Shown here one piece after another: positions 41,733 through 51,202 of a stretch of 64,000 nt of DNA. Under the pieces are notes generated by a model. That model was not told where the DNA came from. It searched no databases and saw nothing but the letters and a program-made list of their open reading frames with translations. The translations under genes were made by a program, and so were the position numbers. How positions within the stretch are numbered: position 1 is the first letter of the stretch; each line of letters starts with the position of its first letter. The DNA comes from Citrobacter sp. RHB25-C09. GTDB taxonomy: Bacteria; Pseudomonadota; Gammaproteobacteria; Enterobacterales; Enterobacteriaceae. Location: NCBI RefSeq assembly GCF_013836145.1, contig NZ_CP057483.1, forward strand, positions 1,860,001 to 1,924,000, read 5' to 3'.

Positions 41733-42893
41733 GGCTGCGTGATTGCGCGTTCGGCAGAAGCAAAACCCTTTGTGAACATGGGCGACCCCTGGTTTAAGCA
41801 GAAAGAGCAGCTTCGCCGCCACGGCGTGACCTGCTTTAGCAGCAATTATGAGCTGTACGCGGATATGTCGCATCGGGTGATGACCATTCTGGAAGAACTC
41901 ACCCCGCGTGTGGAAATTTATAGTATTGATGAAGCGTTTTGCGATCTGACCGGGGTTCGCCACTGTCGGGACCTGACGGAGTTCGGGAAAGAGATTCGCG
42001 CGACGCTGTTGCAGCGCACGCATCTGACCGTCGGCGTCGGCATTGCGCCGACCAAAACGTTAGCCAAATTAGCGAACCATGCGGCCAAAAAATGGACGCA
42101 GACGGGCGGCGTGGTGGATCTATCAAACGTTGATCGTCAGAGAAAACTGATGGCGCTGATGCCGGTCAGCGAAGTCTGGGGGATCGGGCGGCGTATTGCC
42201 AAAAAGCTGGAAGCGATGGGGATCACCAATGTACTGCAACTGGCGGAGACGGATATTCGCTTCATCAGGAAGAATTTCAGCGTCGTCCTGGAAAGAACGG
42301 TGCGGGAGTTGCGGGGGGAACCGTGCCTGGCCCTTGAGGAATTCTCTGCGGCTAAGCAGGAGATTATCTGTTCCCGCTCGTTTGGCGACCGCGTTTGCCA
42401 TTATGAGCAAATGCGCCAGGCGATTTGTAGCTATGCCTCGCGGGCGGCGGAAAAATTGCGGGCAGAACATCAGTACTGCCGGCATATCTCCGCTTTCATT
42501 AAAACCAGCCCGTTTGATACCCATGAAAAATACTATGGCAATTATGGCTCGGTAAAACTGCTCACACCCACGCAGGACAGTCGGGACATCATTAACGCGG
42601 CCATACGCTGCCTGGATGCCATCTGGCGCGATGGACATCGGTATCAGAAGGCTGGCGTGATGCTGGGTGATTTTTTCAGTCAGGGTGTGGCGCAGCTCAA
42701 TCTGTTTGATGACAATGCACCGCGCCCCAAGAGTGAGAATTTGATGAACGTGCTGGATAGTCTTAATGCAAAAGGGGGGAAGGGAACGCTCTATTTTGCA
42801 GGCCAGGGGACGCAGCAACAGTGGGTGATGAAAAGGGAGATGCTCTCACCGCGCTATACCACGCGGTTTTCGGATCTGCTGGTGGTGAGGTAA
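41733..42893 (+). pseudogene. umuC: umuC 3' fragment, displaced by the island
   Basis: Continues the host umuC frame from GGC TGC GTG (Gly35 onward) to the natural stop, ending ...TTRFSDLLVVR. It keeps the palm motif VEIYSIDEAFCDLTG, the little finger and the C-terminal clamp motif QLNLFDDNAPRP but lacks the first 34 residues with catalytic Asp6. A GTG at 41739 could start a truncated protein, which would be inactive as a polymerase though it might still bind UmuD' or the clamp. Confidence 0.95.
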
Positions 42894-43010
42894 ATAATCA
42901 GTCAACACAAGCCGTTACGTGAAGGGATTTCCCTTTCCATCGGCAGGTGCATTCGTTAGCATATTGTTTCGCAGTTAAGCGTTTTTATGTGATTTCAGGA
43001 AGAGGTTAAC

Positions 43011-43649
43011 GTGTTTGCAGAGTATGGCGTTCTGAATTATTGGACCTATTTGGTTGGAGCGATTTTTATTGTACTGGTGCCGGGGCCGAATACACTATTT
43101 GTGCTGAAAAGCAGCGTCGGAAGCGGGATGAAGGGCGGCTATCTTGCGGCAAGCGGTGTATTTATCGGCGATGCCGTGCTGATGTTTCTGGCCTATGCCG
43201 GTGTGGCGACTCTGATTCAGACGACCCCGGTCCTGTTTAATATTGTCCGCTATCTCGGCGCGTTCTACCTGCTTTATCTTGGCGCGAAGATCTTGTATGC
43301 CACGCTGAAAGCGAAAGGGCGCGAGTCAACAGAAGGCTCTGTACCTTCTGGCGCAATATTTAAACGCGCGCTGGTGCTGAGTCTGACCAATCCAAAAGCC
43401 ATTCTTTTTTATGTCTCGTTTTTTGTGCAGTTCATTGATGTGAATGCAACGCATGCCGGCGTCTCGTTTTTCATCCTGGCGACCACCCTTGAAGTCGTGA
43501 GCTTCTTCTATCTGAGCTTCCTGATTATTTCTGGCGCGTTTGTGACTCAATACATTCGAACCAAAAAGAAACTGGCAAAAGTTGGGAACTCGTTAATCGG
43601 CCTGATTTTCGTTGGCTTTGCCGCTCGCCTGGCAACGTTACAATCATAA
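43011..43649 (+). CDS. leuE: Leucine exporter LeuE (LysE/RhtB family)
   Basis: A 212-residue, six-helix inner-membrane efflux protein. Nearly identical in pattern to E. coli LeuE: N-terminal NYWTYLVGAIFIVLVPGPNT carries the RhtB-family signature, and the C-terminus ends LIFVGFAARLATLQS. It exports leucine and related amino acids. GTG start at 43011, after AAGAGGTTAAC. In E. coli Lrp activates it; no binding site was assessed here. Confidence 0.95.
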   Translation: MFAEYGVLNYWTYLVGAIFIVLVPGPNTLFVLKSSVGSGMKGGYLAASGVFIGDAVLMFLAYAGVATLIQTTPVLFNIVRYLGAFYLLYLGAKILYATLKAKGRESTEGSVPSGAIFKRALVLSLTNPKAILFYVSFFVQFIDVNATHAGVSFFILATTLEVVSFFYLSFLIISGAFVTQYIRTKKKLAKVGNSLIGLIFVGFAARLATLQS

Positions 43650-43780
43650 TGTGAATGGCCCGTCTAACCGCGGGCCTGTAACCAATAAATGGTATTTAAA
43701 ATGCCAGTTACGAAGCGTAACCTTTCCTGAAACAGCGGTTTAATCACGATCGCTTCATACCGACTGGAAGAGGGAAAAAA

Positions 43781-44143
43781 ATGCTTCAGATCCCACAAAA
43801 TTACATTCATACACGCGCCACACCGTTCTGGAATAAAGAAACAGCGCCCGCCGGAATTTTCGAACGCCATCTTGATAAAGGTACCCGACCGGGAGTTTAT
43901 CCCCGTTTATCGGTAATGCAGGGGGCGGTCAAATATCTCGGATATGCGAATGAGCACAGCCCGGAAGCGGAAAAAGAGATGATCATCGAGGCGGGGCAGT
44001 TTGCTGTTTTTCCACCGGAGAAGTGGCACAACATCGAAGTGATGACGGATGACACTTATTTTAATATCGACTTTTTCGTTGCGCCGGAGGTTCTGCTGGA
44101 AAGCGCGAATCAGCGAAAAGTCATTCATACCGGGAAAAAATAA
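43781..44143 (+). CDS. yeaR: YeaR, DUF1971 (tellurite-resistance TehB-like cupin) protein
   Basis: A 120-residue cupin-fold protein matching E. coli YeaR throughout (MLQIPQNYIHTRATPFWNK start; EAGQFAVFPPEKWHNIE core). In E. coli the yeaR-yoaG operon is induced by nitrate/nitrite through NarL and by nitric oxide through NsrR. The biochemical role is unknown. AGAGGG lies 8 bases upstream of the ATG. yoaG follows after two bases. Confidence 0.93.
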   Translation: MLQIPQNYIHTRATPFWNKETAPAGIFERHLDKGTRPGVYPRLSVMQGAVKYLGYANEHSPEAEKEMIIEAGQFAVFPPEKWHNIEVMTDDTYFNIDFFVAPEVLLESANQRKVIHTGKK

Positions 44144-44145
44144 TC

Positions 44146-44328
44146 ATGAGCAAAGCAACCTATACTGTCACAGTGACGAATAACAGCAATGGCGTTTCTG
44201 TCGATTATGAAACCGAAGCCCCCATGACCTTACTGGTACCAGAGGTAGCCGCTGAGGTGGTAAAAGATCTGGTGAATACGGTACGTTCATACGACACGGA
44301 AAACGAGCACGATGTTTGCGGCTGGTAA
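44146..44328 (+). CDS. yoaG: YoaG, small protein of the nitrate/NO-induced operon
   Basis: A 60-residue protein nearly identical to E. coli YoaG (TYTVTVTNNSNGVSVDYET; ends ENEHDVCGW), a small dimeric alpha/beta protein of unknown function. Starts two bases after the yeaR stop. Confidence 0.93.
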   Translation: MSKATYTVTVTNNSNGVSVDYETEAPMTLLVPEVAAEVVKDLVNTVRSYDTENEHDVCGW

Positions 44329-44336
44329 ACGCCGAT

Positions 44337-44362
44337 AAAAAAAGCCCGCACGGAGGCGGGCA
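44337..44362 (-). terminator. Hairpin terminator after yoaG
   Basis: AAAAAAAGCCCGC-ACGGAG-GCGGGC is a GC-rich stem with the T tract only when read on the minus strand; on the plus strand it may act as a weak terminator for yeaR-yoaG. Confidence 0.5.
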
Positions 44363-44595
44363 AGAATACTGGAAGCAATGTGAGCAATGTCGTATTGAAT
44401 ACCTGAGTCATTTACTCAACTATTCAATAGTGAGAAAGATAATCTTTATCATCTGGATGTGCAAGCCTGACACGCGTAAGAGAACGAACAATCTGAAAAT
44501 AAGTGATATTAATCACAAAAAATCCGTCCTATAAGCTATGCTGTTTTTGGTAACAACAAACGAACCGCTAACTTAAGAAAATAAGTGAGGAAAAC

Positions 44596-44844
44596 ATGGG
44601 CTGGATTTCATGGGTTATTTTTGGTCTTATTGCCGGTATTCTGGCGAAGTGGATCATGCCTGGTAAGGATGGTGGCGGATTTTTTGTGACGATCATTCTG
44701 GGGATCGTCGGTGCCTTTGTCGGAGGATTGATTAGTACGTTCTTTGGCTTTGGCAAAGTAGATGGATTTAACTTTGGCAGTTTCGCCGTCGCGGTTATTG
44801 GCGCGATTGTCGTTCTGGTGATCTACAGAAAGATCAAAAGCTAA
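44596..44844 (+). CDS. yeaQ: YeaQ, GlsB/YeaQ/YmgE-family stress membrane protein
   Basis: An 82-residue protein with three predicted membrane helices and the family's Gly-rich motifs (FGLIAGILAKWIMPGKDGG, GIVGAFVGG). Matches E. coli YeaQ, an RpoS-dependent small membrane protein of unknown role. Start ATG after GTGAGGAAAAC. Confidence 0.93.
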   Translation: MGWISWVIFGLIAGILAKWIMPGKDGGGFFVTIILGIVGAFVGGLISTFFGFGKVDGFNFGSFAVAVIGAIVVLVIYRKIKS

Positions 44845-44863
44845 ATCACTGCGCATTCTTGAC

Positions 44864-44889
44864 CAAAGGCTACCGCAAGGTAGCCTTTG
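44864..44889. terminator. Bidirectional terminator between yeaQ and yoaJ
   Basis: CAAAGGCTACC and GGTAGCCTTTG form a perfect 11-base stem with a GCAA loop, between convergent genes. Confidence 0.75.
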
Positions 44890-44906
44890 TCATTCTGGAA
44901 CCCCGG

Positions 44907-44981
44907 TTACCACCAACCTAATCCGGTTCCGGCCATGACCACAATGGCCACAGCAATCATAATCAGCGTTGTTTTCTTCAT
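44907..44981 (-). CDS. yoaJ: YoaJ small membrane protein
   Basis: A 24-residue single-helix peptide, MKKTTLIMIAVAIVVMAGTG and then LGWW, matching E. coli YoaJ in length and ends. Starts three bases after the yoaK stop, so the two tiny genes share a transcript. Confidence 0.85.
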   Translation of the reverse strand: MKKTTLIMIAVAIVVMAGTGLGWW

Positions 44982-44983
44982 CT

Positions 44984-45082
44984 TTATGCGCCGGGCGCGG
45001 CATAACCGCCAATAAAAAACCAGGCCAGAAAAATAACGGCCGTAATGAAAATGACGACGGGAAAAATAATACCCAGTCTCAT
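44984..45082 (-). CDS. yoaK: YoaK small membrane protein
   Basis: A 32-residue single-helix peptide beginning MRLGIIFPVVIFITA and ending GGYAAPGA, nearly identical to E. coli YoaK. It precedes yoaJ in the same order as in E. coli. AGGTGATCGC lies upstream of the ATG. Confidence 0.88.
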   Translation of the reverse strand: MRLGIIFPVVIFITAVIFLAWFFIGGYAAPGA

Positions 45083-45223
45083 GCGATCACCTGTCTGAAT
45101 TATGCAAAGAGGTGCAAGGATAGCAGGGCTTAATGTAGGGCAAAAGGAGTTTTACGCGCACGTTTTTATGTTCAGAACGCGTGTGCTATCGACGCGATAA
45201 TCGGTCGTGATTAAAGAAGGCCG

Positions 45224-45577
45224 CTAGTCGTTGAGTTCAGAAAGCCAGTCCGCCAGAACGAGGGCGTGATTTTGCCGGGTATCTTTTGCCGCATACAACA
45301 GGGTTAGCGGCTGTTGGCGAGCGATACCTAACAGGCGTTTACCTTCCAGGGGCTGTTGGGCCAACTCAGCGCGATACAGTTCGGAAAAATGATTAAAATC
45401 GAGCGTTTCAGCGTGAAAGGCTTTACGTAATTCAGTGGAAGGGCTAAGGGTTTTTGCCCATTCATCAAGGCGCAGATCGCTTTTCTTAATGCCACGCGGC
45501 CAGAGCCGGTCAACGAGCACCCGGTAGCCATCATCATTTTCAGCCGGATCATAGACGCGTTTACAGTGAATTTTCAT
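45224..45577 (-). CDS. yeaO: YeaO, DUF488-family protein
   Basis: A 117-residue DUF488 protein with the family motif RVYDPAENDDGYRVLVDRLW at the N-terminus and HALVLADWL near the end. Matches E. coli YeaO; molecular function unknown. Start 45577 overlaps the end of the upstream DUF523 gene by 17 bases, indicating one operon. Confidence 0.9.
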   Translation of the reverse strand: MKIHCKRVYDPAENDDGYRVLVDRLWPRGIKKSDLRLDEWAKTLSPSTELRKAFHAETLDFNHFSELYRAELAQQPLEGKRLLGIARQQPLTLLYAAKDTRQNHALVLADWLSELND

Positions 45578-46070
45578 GTCTGTCTTTCTCCTCAATCCAG
45601 GCCAAAAAGGCATCGAGCTGCTGGTCGGAAAACACGCGGATACCCTGTTGGCTTAACAGTGCGGCAGCAACGCCCATGCCTGAATGACGATGACCGCTGA
45701 AGGTGCCGTCATAAATCGTCTGGCAACCACAGGTGGGGCTTCCGTCAGTTAATAGCGCAGCTTCACACCCGGCATCCTGCGCTGCACGAAGGGCAAGCCA
45801 GGCCGCCAACTGATAATGTGCGGTAACATCCTGACCTGAGTCATCACACACGCTGGCGCAAGCTTGCATCACATCTTCGCCGGAGCCACCAACGATCTCC
45901 GCCGACGGGCGCGGCGTCGGTAAGCCGGCAGCCAATTCCGGGCAGTGAATGACCAGACGATTTTCATCCTGCAAAGCGGCAAGCGTCGCCATCAACTGCG
46001 CTTTATGGCTGCCGTTATAACGAACGTTATATCCCATCAGACAAGCGCTAACCAGAATTCTACTTTTCAT
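45561..46070 (-). CDS. DUF523-family protein
   Basis: A 169-residue DUF523 protein: N-terminal ILVSACLMGYNVRYNG and the Cys motif DGSPTCGCQTIYDG. The cysteines suggest metal or cluster binding, and members are often found near thiouridylase- or desulfurase-like domains. The start at 46070 gives the family N-terminus; it is co-directional and overlaps yeaO. E. coli K-12 lacks this gene at this place, as far as I recall. Confidence 0.82.
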   Translation of the reverse strand: MKSRILVSACLMGYNVRYNGSHKAQLMATLAALQDENRLVIHCPELAAGLPTPRPSAEIVGGSGEDVMQACASVCDDSGQDVTAHYQLAAWLALRAAQDAGCEAALLTDGSPTCGCQTIYDGTFSGHRHSGMGVAAALLSQQGIRVFSDQQLDAFLAWIEEKDRHENSL

Positions 46071-46221
46071 TGCGTTAAAAACCGTTGAGCAGAAGAGCAA
46101 CTACTATAGCACTGTGCACTTAACCACCCCAAAATTAAGGTATTGTGACAGCAGGAAAAGATCGGTAGGCTTAAGTCGTTTATATTTCATTAATTCATTG
46201 CTCTGACGTCAGGAATTCTCC

Positions 46222-46929
46222 ATGGAAAAATCCCCTGTAAAAGATACGCTGCGGATTGCACTGGTGGGTGATTACAACGCCGGAGTCGCAGCTCATCAGG
46301 CAATTCCTCTGGCTATTGATGATGCGGCAGCCGTTCTGGACTTAATTGCCGACTATGACTGGCTAGCGACGACCGAAATCAACAGTGCTGAAGATCTGGT
46401 GGGATACGACACCCTTTGGGTAGTACCAGGCAGTCCGTATAAAAATACCGAAGGTGCGCTACTCGCTATCCGCTATGCGCGCGAAAACGGCATTCCTTTC
46501 CTCGGCACCTGCGGTGGTTTTCAGCATGCGATCCTTGAATATGCGCGCAATGTGTTGGGCTGGACGGATGCGGCACATGCGGAAACTGACACTTCCGGCC
46601 GGATGGTGATCGCTCCGCTAGCCTGTTCACTGGTGGAAAAAACCGATGCTATTGAACTGCGTCCCAATACGCTGATTGCGAAAGCGTATGGACAGCCCAC
46701 GATTACCGAAGGCTACCATTGCAGCTACGGGATTGCGGATGCTTTTGCCGCTGAACTGGAACGTGGCGATTTACGGGTTACCGGCTGGGATGAAAACGGC
46801 GATATTCGCGCCGTAGAACTGGTCACGCATCCTTTCTTTGTCGCTACGTTGTTCCAGCATGAGCGCGGTGCGCTGGAGGGTAAACCGGTTCCGTTGGTTC
46901 AGGCAATGCTGCGCGCAGCACGCGGATAA
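46222..46929 (+). CDS. CTP-synthase C-terminal-related class I glutamine amidotransferase
   Basis: A 235-residue protein with the triad-type class I glutaminase fold: nucleophile Cys in FLGTCGGFQHAILEYAR and a likely catalytic His in THPFFVATLFQHE. Proteins of this group are annotated as CTP synthase C-terminal region-related proteins; acceptor and product are unknown. Divergent from the DUF523-yeaO pair. GTCAGGAATTCTCC upstream gives a modest ribosome binding site. Confidence 0.82.
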   Translation: MEKSPVKDTLRIALVGDYNAGVAAHQAIPLAIDDAAAVLDLIADYDWLATTEINSAEDLVGYDTLWVVPGSPYKNTEGALLAIRYARENGIPFLGTCGGFQHAILEYARNVLGWTDAAHAETDTSGRMVIAPLACSLVEKTDAIELRPNTLIAKAYGQPTITEGYHCSYGIADAFAAELERGDLRVTGWDENGDIRAVELVTHPFFVATLFQHERGALEGKPVPLVQAMLRAARG

Positions 46930-46965
46930 CCACACGGGCAGGGTTAAAAGCCTGCCCCGATCCTT

Positions 46966-47412
46966 CTACTGCTTACCCACAATAAGCGAAACCAGCCCTG
47001 CGGCGATAAGCGGTCCGACGGGCACCCCGCGAAACAATGCAACGCCCAACACCGTACCAACCAGTAAACCGGCAACCAACTGCGGTTGACTCCCCATCAG
47101 CGTAACGCCGCGCCCCCCGAGCCAGGAAACCACCACGCCAATCGCAATCGCTACCAGTGATTTCCAGTTAAGAAACGAATGGATGAGCGTAGAAGGGGGC
47201 AGCGTACCACTGGCGATAGGGGCCATCACCCCAATGGTCAGGATAATAATCCCGATGGTCAGTCCTTGTTTTTCAATCCACGGGAAAAAAGTATTCAGCG
47301 GTGTCACGCGGACGATAATCAGCACCAGAATAGACACAGCGACCGTCGTGTTATGGCTGACAAAGCCTAAAGCCGCCAGTCCCAGCAGGATCAGCAGAGT
47401 GACATCAAACAT
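46966..47412 (-). CDS. yeaL: YeaL, UPF0756/DUF441 membrane protein
   Basis: A 148-residue, four-helix inner-membrane protein matching E. coli YeaL almost throughout (MFDVTLLILLGLAALGFVSH; ends AGLVSLIVGKQ). Function unknown. Convergent with the amidotransferase gene. Confidence 0.95.
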   Translation of the reverse strand: MFDVTLLILLGLAALGFVSHNTTVAVSILVLIIVRVTPLNTFFPWIEKQGLTIGIIILTIGVMAPIASGTLPPSTLIHSFLNWKSLVAIAIGVVVSWLGGRGVTLMGSQPQLVAGLLVGTVLGVALFRGVPVGPLIAAGLVSLIVGKQ

Positions 47413-47620
47413 TGTGGTTTCCTTGCCAAAAAAAGTTAAGCCTGTTTACTCTACGCCCAAACGCAGAGGCGAACAGACTTTTTTAGTCTCAAATGTGCAT
47501 TTCAGGCAAATGTACAGTGGGAAAAATAAGTGAACTGCGGTCGATTGTCATCAGAGTGCCATCTTCGTCAGCTATCAATACCTCGTAAGCCAATAAAATC
47601 TTCTGGCACGAGATGTTACT

Positions 47621-47725
47621 ATGAACGATCACCTGTTTATTGAAACGCTGATAATAACCTCATCCTTTTTGGCTATCGCCGCAGTGCTGGTGATTTCCGT
47701 TCTGATTTTAGAACGCGGAAGCTGA
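47621..47725 (+). CDS. yoaI: YoaI small inner-membrane protein
   Basis: A 34-residue single-helix protein (MNDHLFIETLIITSSFLAIA and onward, ending LILERGS) that matches E. coli YoaI in length and pattern. In E. coli it has been linked to PhoB and PhoP signalling. It overlaps no other gene and lies between yeaL and yeaK, as in E. coli. Confidence 0.85.
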   Translation: MNDHLFIETLIITSSFLAIAAVLVISVLILERGS

Positions 47726-47729
47726 GCCT

Positions 47730-48233
47730 TCAGGCGGTGCGGCGAAATTCGACCTGTTCAGGCTGTGCGATGCGCAGATAATCATCGGTATTAAGGATGA
47801 TCGACTTATCAAGAACCCCGGCGTTAAAGGCGATTTCGCTGTAGCGCTCGAACAACAGCGGGTCTGCGACAAGCTTCAACTGTGGGTGAAAACTAAAGGG
47901 CGGAATAGCACCAAATACGCAGCCCGTAAGCGCATCAACCTCTGCCGGACTGGCAAGAGAAGCGCGTAAGCCGCCGAGGAAGGTGGCAAGGCGGGAGAGA
48001 TCGGCCTGCTGGTCGGCGGGTAAAATCGCCAGAACATGCTGGTTCACGCCGTTTCCTTTCACTTTGCAGACCAGCGCTTTCGCCCCCTGGCCCAACGCCG
48101 TCCCGCGAATTTCGGAAACCGCCTCACACTTGCCCACCGCCTCATGGCTGATGACGCGAAAGCGAGCACCTTCCAGAGCCAATAAATCCAGTAAACGTTG
48201 ATGGGTCATCACGCCCGTCGTCACTTCGCTCAT
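47730..48233 (-). CDS. yeaK: YeaK, aminoacyl-tRNA deacylase (YbaK/ProX editing family)
   Basis: 167 residues, same length as E. coli YeaK. It is a single-domain trans-editing protein that hydrolyses mischarged tRNA. Family marks: QGAKALVCKVKG with the conserved Lys, and CVFGAIPPFSFHP. AAGGAG lies upstream of the ATG. Located between yoaI and dgcJ as in E. coli. Confidence 0.93.
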   Translation of the reverse strand: MSEVTTGVMTHQRLLDLLALEGARFRVISHEAVGKCEAVSEIRGTALGQGAKALVCKVKGNGVNQHVLAILPADQQADLSRLATFLGGLRASLASPAEVDALTGCVFGAIPPFSFHPQLKLVADPLLFERYSEIAFNAGVLDKSIILNTDDYLRIAQPEQVEFRRTA

Positions 48234-48272
48234 CCTGCACTCCTTTTTGTGCGAAAAAATAACGCTTCAAGC

Positions 48273-49766
48273 CTAACATGAACGCAATTGATTCTGCTGC
48301 TTATTAAAATAAAGCTGCTCGTCAGAGGCTTTATAGGCATCATGCAGCGTATCCTCTGGCTGCATTGTGTAACTGCCAGAAGAAAAACGCAGATGTTTTT
48401 CCGGGGCGGTGGTAATGAGATGGCTGGCGATGCGGGCTGGCAGTTGCGATGCCATCTCTGGCGTCGCATCAACCAGAATGACACAGAATTCATCACCACC
48501 GAGACGGATCGCGTAATCACTTTTGCGGATCGACGCCTCAATCGCCTGAGCCAACAGCGTGATTGCCAGATCGCCCTCCTGATGACCCAATGTATCATTA
48601 ATGGTTTTAAGCTTATCCAGGTCAATCGCGATAAAGGTTACTGGAGTTCCTGACTTCACCAGTCGTTGTAACCGTTGTTCGAGGGTGGGCGTTAATATTT
48701 TTCGGTTGTACAAACCGGTCATCGCATCGCTAATATTTTCCTGTGTGACATTGTGGTAGAGGCGAAAATGCAATCTGACCATATTGAGTAGCAGGGCGGT
48801 TGCCAGCAAAAAGAAGACGAAAATTTTCCATGAGGAGACGAAAAAATAGAGAATATCGAGTGAGAGTTCGACGTGGAGTCCGCCGGGAAGGTCGCGGACA
48901 TAATTTACGTAGGGGAAAAGATCGTTCTCACTTTCGTGAATAATAATGGTCTTATCGGAATGGGTATCCGTCAGGCGGGCATCCAGATAACGCCAGACCT
49001 GTGGGCGATCGTGGGTATAAACAATATTCTGCAAATTCTGCTTATTGATGTCGACCATCACCATACCTTTTAACTTCCCCTCCAGATAAACCGGGGTTAA
49101 AAAGCTCATCACGTTCAGTTCGGTGCGATCGTCCTGATAAATGCTGGAAAGGGCGGTGTGTCCCGTAAATAAACCATCGATATCCGCCTTGTGAATGCCC
49201 AGCAGACCTTGCTGCAAAAACGTCCAGTGGTGCATGGCAAACTGATGGGTATTAATCAGCGCAGAGAAATAAATATAATGATGCTGCAGGTCGAGGTAAT
49301 ACCGAAAATTCTGCGCGGAGGCTGCTAATCCTTTACCGTAGTCCGCCTGATCGCGGTTAACCACCACCGCCCGATCAAAAGCAGGTAACAGTAAAATGTC
49401 ACTGACGATAGCGTCACAATTATTCGAGGGAGTTTGCAGCGTACCGCTGAGCGCGGAATAATTATGGCGGATGAGATTAAGCCCATAGACGCTATTCACG
49501 TGACCAAAGGCCCGGCATATTTCGTCACGTTGCTCTGCCGACACGGGACGTGCGGGGACGGCAAAGGTGCGCATTAAATGCGCGGCAATCCCCTGGTTCT
49601 GATATTTCTCATACAGAAAAGAGGAGTCTGCTTTTTCGATGATATAGCGCATATAGGCACTCATGGCCTTATGACTGGAAATCAATTCATAAATTAAAAA
49701 AGAAGACGTCAACAGGACAACACTTGCAGAAATAAAGAGCCTGAGCGCTTTATGAGGCAATTTCAT
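48273..49766 (-). CDS. dgcJ: Diguanylate cyclase DgcJ (YeaJ)
   Basis: 497 residues with an N-terminal membrane helix (about 9-30), a periplasmic sensor domain (about 35-305), a second helix and a GGDEF domain. The active site reads RLGGDEFCVIL and the SDAMTGLYNRKILTP start is standard. It makes cyclic di-GMP. Matches E. coli DgcJ, implicated in motility control at 37 degrees. Start 49766 gives the E. coli-like MKL N-terminus. Confidence 0.93.
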   Translation of the reverse strand: MKLPHKALRLFISASVVLLTSSFLIYELISSHKAMSAYMRYIIEKADSSFLYEKYQNQGIAAHLMRTFAVPARPVSAEQRDEICRAFGHVNSVYGLNLIRHNYSALSGTLQTPSNNCDAIVSDILLLPAFDRAVVVNRDQADYGKGLAASAQNFRYYLDLQHHYIYFSALINTHQFAMHHWTFLQQGLLGIHKADIDGLFTGHTALSSIYQDDRTELNVMSFLTPVYLEGKLKGMVMVDINKQNLQNIVYTHDRPQVWRYLDARLTDTHSDKTIIIHESENDLFPYVNYVRDLPGGLHVELSLDILYFFVSSWKIFVFFLLATALLLNMVRLHFRLYHNVTQENISDAMTGLYNRKILTPTLEQRLQRLVKSGTPVTFIAIDLDKLKTINDTLGHQEGDLAITLLAQAIEASIRKSDYAIRLGGDEFCVILVDATPEMASQLPARIASHLITTAPEKHLRFSSGSYTMQPEDTLHDAYKASDEQLYFNKQQNQLRSC

Positions 49767-49896
49767 GGTGAAAAACAATCCTCCAGATCAGATGATCCAT
49801 TTTATCACACGGCTCAGATTCAACCTATAGACCACAAGACGATCAATGCCTTAGGACGAAAAATAACCAGCCAGGGGAGGCCTGGCTGGGCAATGA

Positions 49897-51180
49897 TTAG
49901 CTATTACTGGTCGCATTTTGTTTGTGAAAAAGCTCGCGGAATACCGGATAAATATCATCCTGATCGCGAATATGCTGCATCGCGAAATTCTCAAAGGTCG
50001 CCTGCAAATGTTCATATTCACGCCAAAGCGTCTGATGCGCGCGGCGGGTAATTTCGATATAGCTATAATAACGCACCACCGGCAGCAGATTTTTCGCCAG
50101 TATTTCATGACACAGTGGAGAATCATCCGCCCAGTTATCGCCATCCGACGCCTGTGCTGCGTAAATATTCCACTGCGCAGGATCGTAACGCTCTTTCACC
50201 ACTTCATCCATTAACTTCAGGGCGCTGGAGACAATAGTGCCCCCGGTTTCCTGCGAATAAAAGAACTCATGCTCATCCACTTCTTTCGCCTGAGTATGGT
50301 GGCGGATATAAACGACCTCAACGTTCTTATAGGTCCGGCTCAAAAACAGATACAGCAGAATATAAAAGCGCTTCGCCATATCTTTGGTGGACTGATCCAT
50401 TGAACCGGAGACGTCCATCAGGCAGAACATTACCGCCTGACTGGAAGGGTCCGGACGTTTTTCATAATTCTTGTAGCGTAAATCGAAGGTATCAATAAAC
50501 GGCACGCGTTCGATTTTAGCCCGCAGTTCAGCGATCTCTTTGCGCAGTCGTTCCTCTTCCAGCAGCTGCGCTGGCTCGCTTTTACTGATGATATCAAGAT
50601 CTTCTTCCAGCGCCCGGAGTTCACGGCGTTTGCCTGCGGTCATTGCTGTGCGCCGCGCCAGCGAATTTTGTAGCGAACGTACCACGCTGATGTTGGCCGG
50701 AACCCCATTGGAGGTATAACCGGCGCGGTGGGTTTTATACTCCGTTAGCTGTCGCTGCTGATTTTGCTTCAAATTCGGCAGTGCTAAATCTTCGAACAGC
50801 AGGTCAAGATATTCATCTTTAGATATCTGGAAGACGAACTCATCCTGGCCTTCACCGTCCGGGCTGGCCTGGCCTTGTCCGCTGCCGGAACCACCGCCGT
50901 TGCCCTGAGGGCGTTCAATGCGGTCATTCTGCACGAAATGATCGTTGCCGGGATGTACGCGATGGCGAAGGCCGCCACGCCCCTGATGGAACATCGGTTC
51001 GCTAATATCTTCCGTGGGAATGGAAACGGACTCGCCGCTGTCTACATCGGTCACCGAACGCTTATTAATGGCCTCGGAGATCGACTGTTTGATTTGCGCT
51101 TTATAACGGCGTAAGAAGCGCTGGCGATTCACCGTGCTCTTATTTTTGCCGTTAAGTCGTCGGTCTATGAACCAGGTCAT
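49897..51180 (-). CDS. yeaH: YeaH, DUF444/UPF0229 protein
   Basis: 427 residues; DUF444 with a VWA-like fold (FCLMDVSGSMDQSTKDMAKRF holds the MIDAS D-x-S-x-S). Matches E. coli YeaH, which is co-expressed with the kinase YeaG under nitrogen starvation and RpoS. The start at 51180 matches the E. coli N-terminus MTWFIDRRLNGKNKS. An ERIC repeat lies between yeaG and yeaH. Confidence 0.95.
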   Translation of the reverse strand: MTWFIDRRLNGKNKSTVNRQRFLRRYKAQIKQSISEAINKRSVTDVDSGESVSIPTEDISEPMFHQGRGGLRHRVHPGNDHFVQNDRIERPQGNGGGSGSGQGQASPDGEGQDEFVFQISKDEYLDLLFEDLALPNLKQNQQRQLTEYKTHRAGYTSNGVPANISVVRSLQNSLARRTAMTAGKRRELRALEEDLDIISKSEPAQLLEEERLRKEIAELRAKIERVPFIDTFDLRYKNYEKRPDPSSQAVMFCLMDVSGSMDQSTKDMAKRFYILLYLFLSRTYKNVEVVYIRHHTQAKEVDEHEFFYSQETGGTIVSSALKLMDEVVKERYDPAQWNIYAAQASDGDNWADDSPLCHEILAKNLLPVVRYYSYIEITRRAHQTLWREYEHLQATFENFAMQHIRDQDDIYPVFRELFHKQNATSNS

Positions 51181-51202
51181 ATGCCCCCCGTACTGCATTT
51201 GC

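Noticed and set aside
42123..42818. Long minus-strand frame inside umuC 3' fragment
   Set aside because: It is the antisense shadow of umuC; no start site or family similarity.
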